Below, piece by piece: positions 1-5,491 of a stretch of DNA of 6,358 bases (the stretch's first letter is position 1; each line of letters starts with the position of its first letter). A program made the translations under genes and the position numbers. The notes under the pieces are model-generated. The model ran no database searches, had not been told where the DNA came from, and worked only from the letters and a program-made list of their open reading frames with translations. Source of the DNA: QHBQ01 sp038230695 (GTDB lineage Bacteria > Chloroflexota > Chloroflexia > QHBQ01); the NCBI GenBank assembly GCA_038230695.1, contig JBBRMT010000263.1, positions 1 to 6,358 on the forward strand, in the 5' to 3' direction.

Positions 1-2894
1 AGCTCAGGTGTGAGGTTGGTGTCCAGCGCAACGACCAGCCCCTCGTCCTCCATCACCGCGAAGCCTTCCTTCTGTCTGGTCTCCACCAGCACCTCGTCGG
101 GCAGCAGTTCGATGGCCTGCCCATCCACGCTGAGGTTGACTGGCTGCCCCGCGCTGATGTTGCGCTCGATTGCGCCCGCCTCGGCAGCGGTTAGTGCGGC
201 GGTGATGGCCGGTAGTTGCTTACCGTACTTCTTGCCCAGCAGCCGCAGGTTTGGCTTGATGATGTAGCTCACCAGTTCGCTGGCATCGGCGGTGATGTTG
301 ACTGTCTTGACGTTTAGCTCCTCGATGACCTGCTGCTGATGCTGCTCCAACGCGGCCCGCTCCTGCGGGTTGCGTACCCGCACCGTGATACCGGCGAGTG
401 GCTGGCGCACTTTCAGACCCGACTTGTAGCGGGCGGCGCGGCCCAGCCCCACCACCTTGATGACCATGCCGGTGTCGGCCAGCAGTTGCTCGTCAATCAG
501 CGCCTCGTCGGCTTCAGGGTAGGTACAGAGGTGGACGCTCTGCGGCGCATCCGCATCCTGCACGGCAACCAGATTCTGGTACATCTCCTCACTGAGAAAT
601 GGCATGATTGGAGCCATCACCTTGCACAGAGTGGTAAGGCACTCGTACAGGGTGGCATATGCTGCTAGCTTGTCGCTATCGCTCTCGCTCTTCCAGAAGC
701 GGCGGCGGCTGCGGCGCACGTACCAGTTGGACAGATCCTCCACGAACTCCTGGATCTTGCCGGTCACACTGGCGGAGTCGTAGTCGTCAAGCTCGGCCCG
801 CGCCTGCTTCACCAGCAGGTTGAGGCGGGCGAGTACCCAGCGGTCGAGTTCGCTGCGCTCGGCAGTCGGCACGTTCAGCTTGCTTACGTCCACATTGTCC
901 AGATTGGCGTAGGTGACGAAGAAGCTGTAGGTATGCCAGAGGGTTAGCAGCTTGGCGGTGACATCTTTCGCCACGCCGTAGCCGAAGTTGATGTTGCTAT
1001 TGATGTTATTGGCGGCATACATCCAGCGCATCACATCGGCGCTCATCTTCTCCACTGCTTCATCGTAAGGCACGCCGTTGCCCTTCGACTTGCTGAGGCG
1101 TTCACCCTTCTCGTCGCGCACCTCCTCGAAGGTAAGCACGGTCTTGTAAGGCGGCACACCTTCCAGCGTAACCGACATGAACAGCATCGAGTAGAACCAG
1201 AGCCGCACCTGTTCACGCATTTCGGTGATGAACTCGGCGGGGAACCATTTCTGCCAGAGCTTCTTATCCTCCAGATATTTGAGCGTGCTGAATGGCACGA
1301 TGCCCGCATCCAGCCAGCAGTCGCCCACTTCCGGCACGCGAGTGGCCTCGTTGCCACACGCAGCGCAGTGGATGGTGATTTCGTCAATCCAGGGGCGGTG
1401 CAACTCCTTCATCGTATCCACCTTCGTCGGGTCAGTGGCGCGTTCACGTAGCTCTGCCCTGCTGCCGACGTAGGTGAAGTGGCCGTTATCACACTTGTAG
1501 AAGGGCAGGGGCAGACCCCAGTAACGCTTGCGGCTGATGCACCAGTCGCGCATATTGTCGAGCCAGCCCTGCATCCGCTTGCCGCTGGCTTCGGGGATCC
1601 AGCGCACCTTGTCGGCTGCCGCTTTCATCAGCGGGCGGATGCCACCATCTTCCGGCTTGCTGCCACCGTCGGCGCTGATGAACCACTCATTGACCACGCG
1701 GAAAACCAGATCTTCGCCGCAGCGCCAGCAAACCGGATAGCGGTGGGTGTAATCCTCGATCTTGTATACATAACCCTTAGCGGTGAGATCGCGGAAGACC
1801 TCGCTAGTCACCTCGCGCACGTTCTTGCCGCTATATTCGCCGAAACCCTTGTAGTAGTTGCCCGCTTCGTCAATCGGCACGATCACGCTGAGGCCGTACT
1901 GCTGGCTGAGGCCGAAGTCCTCCGCGCCGCAGCCGGGGGCGATGTGAACCACGCCCATACCCTCTTCGTCGCTGACATCGTTCCAGGCGATTACCTTGTG
2001 GACAACCCCCTGCTGCACCTCAAGCTCGTCGAACGGGCCGCGATAGGCTAGCCCGACCAATTCGCTACCCTTGACCACACCATCAACCTCGTAACCGCCC
2101 TTCAGGCGCTTGAAGCTGCCGGTAGAGGCGTAGTACACCTCGCCGTCCTGCAGGATGCGGCCATATTCAAGCTCAGGGTGAACTGCCAGCGCAGTGTTGC
2201 TGGATAGCGTCCAGGGCGTGGTGGTCCAGACCAGCATAAACTCGCCGGGGCGATCCACCAGTGGCAGCTTGAGGTAGATGGTGCGATGGGTGACATCACG
2301 GTAGGCATCGGCCAATTCGTGTTGTGCCAGAGATGTGCCACAGCGGATGCACCAGGGCATACTGAGCGACCCCTGATACAGCCAGCCGCGCTCCTGCACC
2401 TGCTTCAGAAAGTGCCAGATGTACTCGATGTTGGTGTCGCTCATCGTGTAGTAGCTGTTATCCCAGTCCATCCACTGGCCCAGGCGGATTGATTGCTGGG
2501 TGATGCGCTCGGCAAACTTGATTACGCGGGCGCGGCACTGCTCGGCGAACCGATCCAGCCCGTAAGCCTCGATCTCGCGCTTGCTGTTGAAGCCCAGCGC
2601 CTTCTCCACCTCGACCTCCAGCCACAAACCCTGGCAGTCAAAGCCATTCTGGTAACGTTGATGGTAGCCGCGCATCGCCTTGTAACGCTGGTAGAGGTCT
2701 TTGTAGGTACGCGCCCAGGCGTGATGCACGCCCATCGCGTTGTTGGCGGTGATTGGCCCGTCTATGAAGCTGAACACAGGGCCATCCGCGTTCTGCGCCA
2801 TCAGCTTTTTAAGCGTATCGTGTTCGCGCCAGAACGTCAGCGTTTGATGCTCCATTGCGCTGAAGTTTGGGCTGCTGCTTACTTCTCGAAACAT
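1..2894 (-). CDS. ileS: Isoleucyl-tRNA synthetase, IleRS2-like, 3' end cut by window edge
   Basis: This class I aminoacyl-tRNA synthetase charges tRNA-Ile with isoleucine in the cytoplasm. The frame stays open for 964 codons from ATG at 2894 to the window edge. The usual length is a little over 1000 residues, so only the end of the C-terminal region is missing. Visible landmarks: N-terminal signature DGPITANNAMGVHHAW, with GVHH at residues 55-58 in place of HIGH; GFDCQGLWLEVEVEKALG, typical of IleRS; CxxC pairs in WCIRCG, CWRCGEDL and HCAACG; the core stretch RVPEVGDCWLDAG; and the second signature RLSKSKGN at residues 599-606 (KMSKS type). The anticodon-binding region follows, including VEDLSNWYVRRSRRRFW. 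A strong Shine-Dalgarno, GGGAGGAT (2898-2905), lies just upstream of the ATG. The gene is last of three behind an Ile-type T-box leader, which fits control by uncharged tRNA-Ile. The family is certain. The IleRS2 subtype is inferred from the signature and the eukaryote-like sequence style. Confidence 0.97.
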   Translation of the reverse strand, partial: MFREVSSSPNFSAMEHQTLTFWREHDTLKKLMAQNADGPVFSFIDGPITANNAMGVHHAWARTYKDLYQRYKAMRGYHQRYQNGFDCQGLWLEVEVEKALGFNSKREIEAYGLDRFAEQCRARVIKFAERITQQSIRLGQWMDWDNSYYTMSDTNIEYIWHFLKQVQERGWLYQGSLSMPWCIRCGTSLAQHELADAYRDVTHRTIYLKLPLVDRPGEFMLVWTTTPWTLSSNTALAVHPELEYGRILQDGEVYYASTGSFKRLKGGYEVDGVVKGSELVGLAYRGPFDELEVQQGVVHKVIAWNDVSDEEGMGVVHIAPGCGAEDFGLSQQYGLSVIVPIDEAGNYYKGFGEYSGKNVREVTSEVFRDLTAKGYVYKIEDYTHRYPVCWRCGEDLVFRVVNEWFISADGGSKPEDGGIRPLMKAAADKVRWIPEASGKRMQGWLDNMRDWCISRKRYWGLPLPFYKCDNGHFTYVGSRAELRERATDPTKVDTMKELHRPWIDEITIHCAACGNEATRVPEVGDCWLDAGIVPFSTLKYLEDKKLWQKWFPAEFITEMREQVRLWFYSMLFMSVTLEGVPPYKTVLTFEEVRDEKGERLSKSKGNGVPYDEAVEKMSADVMRWMYAANNINSNINFGYGVAKDVTAKLLTLWHTYSFFVTYANLDNVDVSKLNVPTAERSELDRWVLARLNLLVKQARAELDDYDSASVTGKIQEFVEDLSNWYVRRSRRRFWKSESDSDKLAAYATLYECLTTLCKVMAPIMPFLSEEMYQNLVAVQDADAPQSVHLCTYPEADEALIDEQLLADTGMVIKVVGLGRAARYKSGLKVRQPLAGITVRVRNPQERAALEQHQQQVIEELNVKTVNITADASELVSYIIKPNLRLLGKKYGKQLPAITAALTAAEAGAIERNISAGQPVNLSVDGQAIELLPDEVLVETRQKEGFAVMEDEGLVVALDTNLTPE

Positions 2895-2897
2895 GGT

Positions 2898-2905
2898 ATC
2901 CTCCC
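2898..2905 (-). promoter_or_regulatory. Shine-Dalgarno of ileS
   Basis: GGGAGGAT lies 3 nt upstream of the ileS ATG as an extended match, with its GGAGG core about 5 nt away. It is the strongest ribosome binding site in the operon and fixes the start at 2894. The N-terminus (MFREVSSSPNFSAMEHQ) looks like a normal IleRS start. Confidence 0.75.
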
Positions 2906-2910
2906 GGTTT

Positions 2911-2938
2911 GAAGGTAGAAGGTAGACTGTAGAATGTA
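2911..2938 (+). repeat. Degenerate heptamer tandem array (4 units)
   Basis: Four head-to-tail 7-mers are seen on the plus strand: GAAGGTA, GAAGGTA, GACTGTA, GAATGTA. A fifth, decayed unit (GATTAGC) may follow. The array sits in the gap between the second cupin-RNase H gene and ileS, 16 nt from the ileS ATG, just outside its Shine-Dalgarno. It resembles the short tandemly repeated heptamers known from cyanobacterial and chloroflexi intergenic DNA. No function is evident. Confidence 0.75.
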
Positions 2939-2982
2939 GATTAGCGCACATGAACGCTTTCGATAAACATTGATGCGCTTGA

Positions 2983-3026
2983 CCGCTCGGAGCTACGCTC
3001 CCAGCCCTCGGTAACTCTACGAGCGG
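2983..3026 (-). repeat. Long-range inverted repeat with nested hairpin upstream of ileS
   Basis: CCGCTCG (2983-2989) is the exact reverse complement of CGAGCGG (3020-3026). Inside it, GAGC (2990-2993) and GCTC (2997-3000) form a small hairpin around TAC. The whole could fold as a branched RNA structure in the gap before ileS. No T-run follows on the minus strand, so it is not a typical intrinsic terminator. It might be an mRNA processing or stability element, or a remnant of an intergenic repeat. The rest of the 194-nt gap shows no convincing ORF or promoter. Confidence 0.4.
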
Positions 3027-3088
3027 CAGCGTTTCCCCACCGCTACCTGCCTCTCACCACTGGCGGATAGCCTTTAGCCTGCTGGGGG

Positions 3089-3964
3089 TTAATGACCTAG
3101 TACACGCACGCTGTTGCTGCGGTCATGCCACGTCAATGTGTGGCTGCCAAACTGGTTGAGTAGTGACTGCGCCTGTTCCATATATTGGCGAAGATGTGCT
3201 GCCTTAACCTTCCAGTTACCGTTTACCTGCTCGACCACCAGTTTGCTGTCACCTTTGATGTCTATATGCCACTCAGCAGGCGATTGGCCCAGCGCCTTGA
3301 TGCGCCGCGTAATGTCTTCCAGGCCGCGAATGAGAGCCAGATACTCGGCCTCGTTGTTGGTCAGGCCCGCCGTAAACTCGTGGCGCACCACTTCGTCGGC
3401 CTTGCGCTCTTTGTATTCGCCCTTGTCGTTCGGTACGAAGATGCCGTAGCTGCCGTAGCTGACCGTGCCGTTACCGGCGTTGCCCCCTGGTTCGCCGCCA
3501 TCGAAGTAGATGAGCAGCTTGTGCAGGTCGGTGCGGAGGGTGGCTTTGGTAATCGCTGGCTCCGACTTGAGTGGCCGCTCTGCTTCAGGTTGGGCGGACT
3601 GTGCCTCACTGACGGAAAGCTCGACCAGATAGATAAGCAGCAGCGGCGCGTCGCCAATGTTGCGGATGCTGTACGGCTCACCCGCCTCGAAGCTGACCAT
3701 GCTGCCAACCCCCAGCACCTCACCGCCCTCGCCCCACGCCGCTGCCAATTCTCCAATGCCTTGCAGCACGAAGAACTGGCGACGGCTCTGGTTGTTCTTG
3801 CTGTCGCTGGCTAGCACACCGCCGGGGGCAATCTCAAACAACCGCTCACCAGGGCTGCTAATCTCGCCCTCGACGATCAGGCGCACCTTCACCCCGCTAG
3901 CCTGCTGCCCCGGCTTGGCTTGCAACCGAATCGTCTTCTGCTCCAGCATCCTGATCACTTTCAC
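3089..3964 (-). CDS. Cupin-like / RNase H-like (RVT_3-type) fusion protein, mostly intact catalytic site
   Basis: The 291-residue protein has two parts. Residues about 20-118 read as a cupin-like beta-barrel: RLFEIAPGGVLAS, QFFVLQGIGEL and YSIRNIGDAPLLLIYL. None of the usual metal-binding His/Glu residues is present. After a short linker, residues about 148-291 form an RNase H-like domain of the RVT_3 type. It shows IYFDGGEPGG (Asp155), LTNNEAEYLALIRGLE (Glu207), IDIKGDSKLVVEQVNG (Asp239) and the basic stretch NWKVKAAHL. These match three of the four RNase HI catalytic acids. The fourth, expected in a C-terminal AD-x-LA-like motif, is absent: the protein ends WHDRSNSVRVLGH. The start is GTG at 3964, backed by a GGGAG site and by collinear alignment with the upstream paralog from residue 1. 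The gene is second in the T-box operon. RNase H activity on RNA/DNA hybrids is possible but unproven. Confidence 0.85.
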   Translation of the reverse strand: MKVIRMLEQKTIRLQAKPGQQASGVKVRLIVEGEISSPGERLFEIAPGGVLASDSKNNQSRRQFFVLQGIGELAAAWGEGGEVLGVGSMVSFEAGEPYSIRNIGDAPLLLIYLVELSVSEAQSAQPEAERPLKSEPAITKATLRTDLHKLLIYFDGGEPGGNAGNGTVSYGSYGIFVPNDKGEYKERKADEVVRHEFTAGLTNNEAEYLALIRGLEDITRRIKALGQSPAEWHIDIKGDSKLVVEQVNGNWKVKAAHLRQYMEQAQSLLNQFGSHTLTWHDRSNSVRVLGH

Positions 3965-3971
3965 TGGCTAG

Positions 3972-3976
3972 CTCCC
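3972..3976 (-). promoter_or_regulatory. Shine-Dalgarno supporting a GTG start
   Basis: GGGAG lies 7 nt upstream of GTG at 3964. An in-frame ATG exists at residue 6, but only a weak AGG touches it. The GTG start also makes the N-terminus (MKVIRMLEQKTIRLQAKPG) line up without gaps with that of the upstream paralog (MQVMYLNQQQARRLKAGDG). Both lines of evidence favour GTG. Confidence 0.65.
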
Positions 3977-3979
3977 ACC

Positions 3980-4000
3980 GGGGCGAGTGTAACCCGCCCC
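3980..4000 (-). repeat. GC-rich hairpin in front of the second cupin-RNase H gene
   Basis: On the minus strand GGGGCGGGT and ACTCGCCCC pair as a 9-bp stem with one G-U wobble and a 3-nt loop (TAC). It ends 3 nt before the GGGAG ribosome binding site of the downstream gene. No T-run follows, so a terminator is unlikely. The sequence style (GTAGGGGCGGGT...ACTCGCCCC) resembles palindromic intergenic repeats spread through chloroflexi and cyanobacterial genomes. A role in mRNA stability or in setting the expression ratio of the two paralogs is inference. Confidence 0.6.
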
Positions 4001-4055
4001 TACAATAAGGGCTTCTAGGCGCGTGCAACCCGTTCCGACATGGCACCCGCTCATC

Positions 4056-4090
4056 CACCATTTACCATTCACCGTTTACCATTTACCATT
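4056..4090 (+). repeat. Degenerate heptamer tandem array (5 units)
   Basis: Five consecutive 7-mers are seen on the plus strand: CACCATT, TACCATT, CACCGTT, TACCATT, TACCATT. On the coding strand they read as AATGGTA-type units. The array starts 9 nt after the stop codon of the first cupin-RNase H gene. Its TACCATT unit is close to TACCTTC, the minus-strand reading of the array near 2911. The two arrays thus look like the same repeat class in opposite orientation. Confidence 0.8.
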
Positions 4091-4099
4091 AAACCTACT

Positions 4100-5086
4100 T
4101 CACTCGGCATTAAAGCTGAGGGTGTAGCCGCCAAACTGGTCGAGGATGGCGGTGGCCTCATCGAGTAGCTCCTGAGCTTTGGCGCTCTTGGGGGTAGTCT
4201 CGCCCTGAAGCTGGCGGACGACGGTGCGATTGTTGCCGCTGATGTCCACCTGCCAGTCGTCGGGTTGCTGATCCTCCTCTTGCAACCTTGCCGCCAGATC
4301 CTCAAGCGCGTGGATGAGGGTCTGATAAGCGGCCTGTGCCGCGCTCATCTCCTCAAACTCCACGTGTTCGCTAATCGTGGGCGGGCGCGGGCCACCGACC
4401 ACGGGCGGTGGATAGATGCGATAGGTGCCGAAGCCCTTGCCTGCCTCGTCCATGCCACCCTCGAAAACAATGCGGAAGTGGCGACTCTGCTCGGCCCCAT
4501 CATCCTCACCCGGCAAAGCGGTGTTGCCTGATGCGGCGGCCAGGTCTATCGGCTCGGCGGGTGTATAGGGCGCAGTCTCCTCACGCACCTGGGTAGGTTG
4601 GGGGCGATTGCTGGCGCGGGCAGCTTTGGCGGGCGGCGCATCAGGTTGGGGGCGGGCAGCAGCGGGCGTTTGCAATTCCGTTGCTGGCATGGTTACAGGC
4701 AATTCGGCAGTCGTTGGCGCAGAAGCTAGTTCGGCCTGGGTTGCGCCGGTGGGTCGGATGAATAGAAGTTGCAGCACGTTCGCGCCAGTGTTGCGGATGC
4801 GGAAGCCCTCGTCGGGGTTGAGACTGAGCAACGCGCCGCGACCCAGTGGCTGTGTAGTTTCGCTGCGTACCGCGCTGACCTCACCCACGCCGGAGAGGAC
4901 GAAGAAGTGGCGCTCACCCTCGCCAACGCTGCTTGCCAGCACGCCCTCGGGGGCAAGCTCGAACAGGCGCGTCTCTACACCTAGCCCGGCTTCGGGCAGC
5001 GAGTAGACGCTGACCCCCTCAGCTACCCGTCCGTCGCCCGCCTTCAGCCGCCGCGCCTGCTGCTGGTTAAGATACATTACTTGCAT
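4100..5086 (-). CDS. Cupin-like / degenerate RNase H-like fusion protein (probable pseudoenzyme)
   Basis: The 328-residue protein is the first gene behind the T-box leader and a paralog of the next gene. Residues about 20-113 are a cupin-like barrel (RLFELAPEGVLAS, HFFVLSGVGEV, FRIRNTGANVLQLLFI) without metal ligands. Residues about 115-200 are a Pro/Ala-rich, probably disordered linker, much longer than in the paralog. Residues about 203-328 align with the RNase H-like domain, but every catalytic position is changed. FDGG becomes FEGG (Glu209), NNEAEY becomes AAQAAY (Ala253 for the catalytic Glu) and GDSKLVV becomes GNNRTVV (Asn285). The chain stops at TLSFNAE, before the last motif. The scaffold (LIHALEDLAARL, WQVDISG, LLDEATAILDQFGGYTL) is well kept and the frame is open throughout, so it is a pseudoenzyme rather than a pseudogene. 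A GAGGG site 7 nt upstream supports ATG at 5086. A binding or regulatory role is inferred. No function is known to me. Confidence 0.85.
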   Translation of the reverse strand: MQVMYLNQQQARRLKAGDGRVAEGVSVYSLPEAGLGVETRLFELAPEGVLASSVGEGERHFFVLSGVGEVSAVRSETTQPLGRGALLSLNPDEGFRIRNTGANVLQLLFIRPTGATQAELASAPTTAELPVTMPATELQTPAAARPQPDAPPAKAARASNRPQPTQVREETAPYTPAEPIDLAAASGNTALPGEDDGAEQSRHFRIVFEGGMDEAGKGFGTYRIYPPPVVGGPRPPTISEHVEFEEMSAAQAAYQTLIHALEDLAARLQEEDQQPDDWQVDISGNNRTVVRQLQGETTPKSAKAQELLDEATAILDQFGGYTLSFNAE

Positions 5087-5104
5087 TTTCGGACCCTCAC
5101 CCAG

Positions 5105-5124
5105 CCTCCCCCAGAGGGGGGAGG
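5105..5124. repeat. Perfect 8-bp palindrome between the T-box terminator and the first gene
   Basis: CCTCCCCC (5105-5112) and GGGGGAGG (5117-5124) are exact reverse complements around AGAG. The flank reads CCCTCACCCAG, the hallmark of a family of intergenic palindromic repeats (CCCTCACCC...CCTCTCCC...GGGAGAGGGG) common in chloroflexi and cyanobacteria. On the minus strand its outer end GGGTGAGGG supplies the GAGGG that acts as the ribosome binding site of the first cupin-RNase H gene. Membership of the repeat family is from memory of the pattern. Confidence 0.6.
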
Positions 5125-5137
5125 GGTTGTATCAGCA

Positions 5138-5172
5138 ATAAAAAATCCCGTCCTCAAGCATAAGGACGAGAT
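5138..5172 (-). terminator. T-box intrinsic terminator
   Basis: On the minus strand ATCTCGTCCT (5172-5163) pairs with AGGACGGGAT (5154-5145). This gives a 10-bp stem with one wobble and an 8-nt loop, followed by TTTTTT. The 5' arm overlaps the 3' half of the antiterminator, so the two structures exclude each other. It should stop transcription when tRNA-Ile is charged. Confidence 0.93.
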
Positions 5173-5419
5173 CGCTCCCGTGGTACCACCTTAGTTGGCT
5201 TTGCAGCCCTCTCAGCGAGGCGCGTGTTCACGCCTCCGCCCCTGGTAACGGTGGGCTGCCGGTTGCGTCTACTGGGCGAACAATCGCTGTTCGGGCAACA
5301 GCTCAGGAACGATTTTCGGCTGCCGCTGCGCGTCCGCTCTCACCAAACCCGGACTCGCTAGTGCGTCAGTGGTGGCTGCCTACTCTTTCCCTCATCGCTG
5401 CGTCTATCTTTAGTTATGT
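5145..5419 (-). promoter_or_regulatory. Ile-specific T-box riboswitch leader
   Basis: A complete transcriptional T-box leader lies between a consensus promoter and the first gene. Stem I starts near CAGCGATGAGG, which with CCTGAGCTG forms a kink-turn-like base. The loop E strand AAGAGTA faces GAAAATCGT, where ATC (5313-5311) is the candidate specifier codon for Ile. A distal arm closes with CACCA/TGGTG. Stem II is GTTGC (5299-5295) with GCAAC (5266-5262), containing the hairpin GAACA/TGTTC and the AGTAGA strand. A stem III-like hairpin (GAGGCGTG with CACG...CCTC) precedes the antiterminator and terminator. Uncharged tRNA-Ile should stabilise the antiterminator and switch on the two cupin-RNase H genes and ileS. 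The T-box identity is firm. Ile specificity rests on the specifier placement, the discriminator match and ileS downstream. Confidence 0.95.
5161..5193 (-). promoter_or_regulatory. T-box antiterminator
   Basis: The T-box sequence reads TAAGG-TGGTACC-ACGGGA on the minus strand. Helix A1 is TAAGG (5193-5189) with CCTTA (5165-5161). The 7-nt bulge is TGGTACC (5188-5182). Helix A2 is ACGGGA (5181-5176) with TCTCGT (5171-5166), closed by a GCGA loop. The bulge UGGU is complementary to an acceptor end ACCA, so it calls for discriminator base A, as in tRNA-Ile. Its 3' half is also the 5' arm of the terminator. Confidence 0.92.
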
Positions 5420-5425
5420 ATGAGT

Positions 5426-5455
5426 ATTATAACAGGTGGGGTGGAGGTTTGTCAA
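5426..5455 (-). promoter_or_regulatory. Consensus sigma70-type promoter of the T-box operon
   Basis: Reading the minus strand, TTGACA (5455-5450) and TATAAT (5431-5426) are both perfect consensus hexamers, separated by 18 nt. Transcription would start near 5419, just ahead of stem I. Such a strong promoter fits a leader whose output is set by termination. The -35 lies only 37 nt after the stop codon of the upstream HEPN-like gene, and no terminator is visible between them, so read-through from that gene is possible. Confidence 0.9.
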
Positions 5456-5491
5456 CTTTAGTGGCTAGGACAAGGGTTGTAGTTAGGAGTG

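Noticed and set aside
10..668. Two short plus-strand frames near the left edge
   Set aside because: Both are antisense to the C-terminal part of ileS and show no coding signals.
1479..2051. 190-codon open frame on the plus strand
   Set aside because: It lies wholly antisense to ileS, whose frame has clear family motifs throughout. The translation has no recognisable domain, and no start signal is seen. It is a by-product of GC-rich codon use.
2983..3026. Inverted repeat considered as a terminator before ileS
   Set aside because: No T-run follows on the minus strand. A terminator here would also cut ileS off from its matching T-box leader.
3185..3814. 209-codon open frame on the plus strand
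   Set aside because: It is antisense to the cupin-RNase H gene, which shows convincing RNase H motifs. It has no ribosome binding site and no recognisable domain.
2911..4090. Heptamer arrays considered as CRISPR or iteron origin
   Set aside because: The units are 7 nt with no spacers and only four or five copies. No Cas or replication initiation genes are present.
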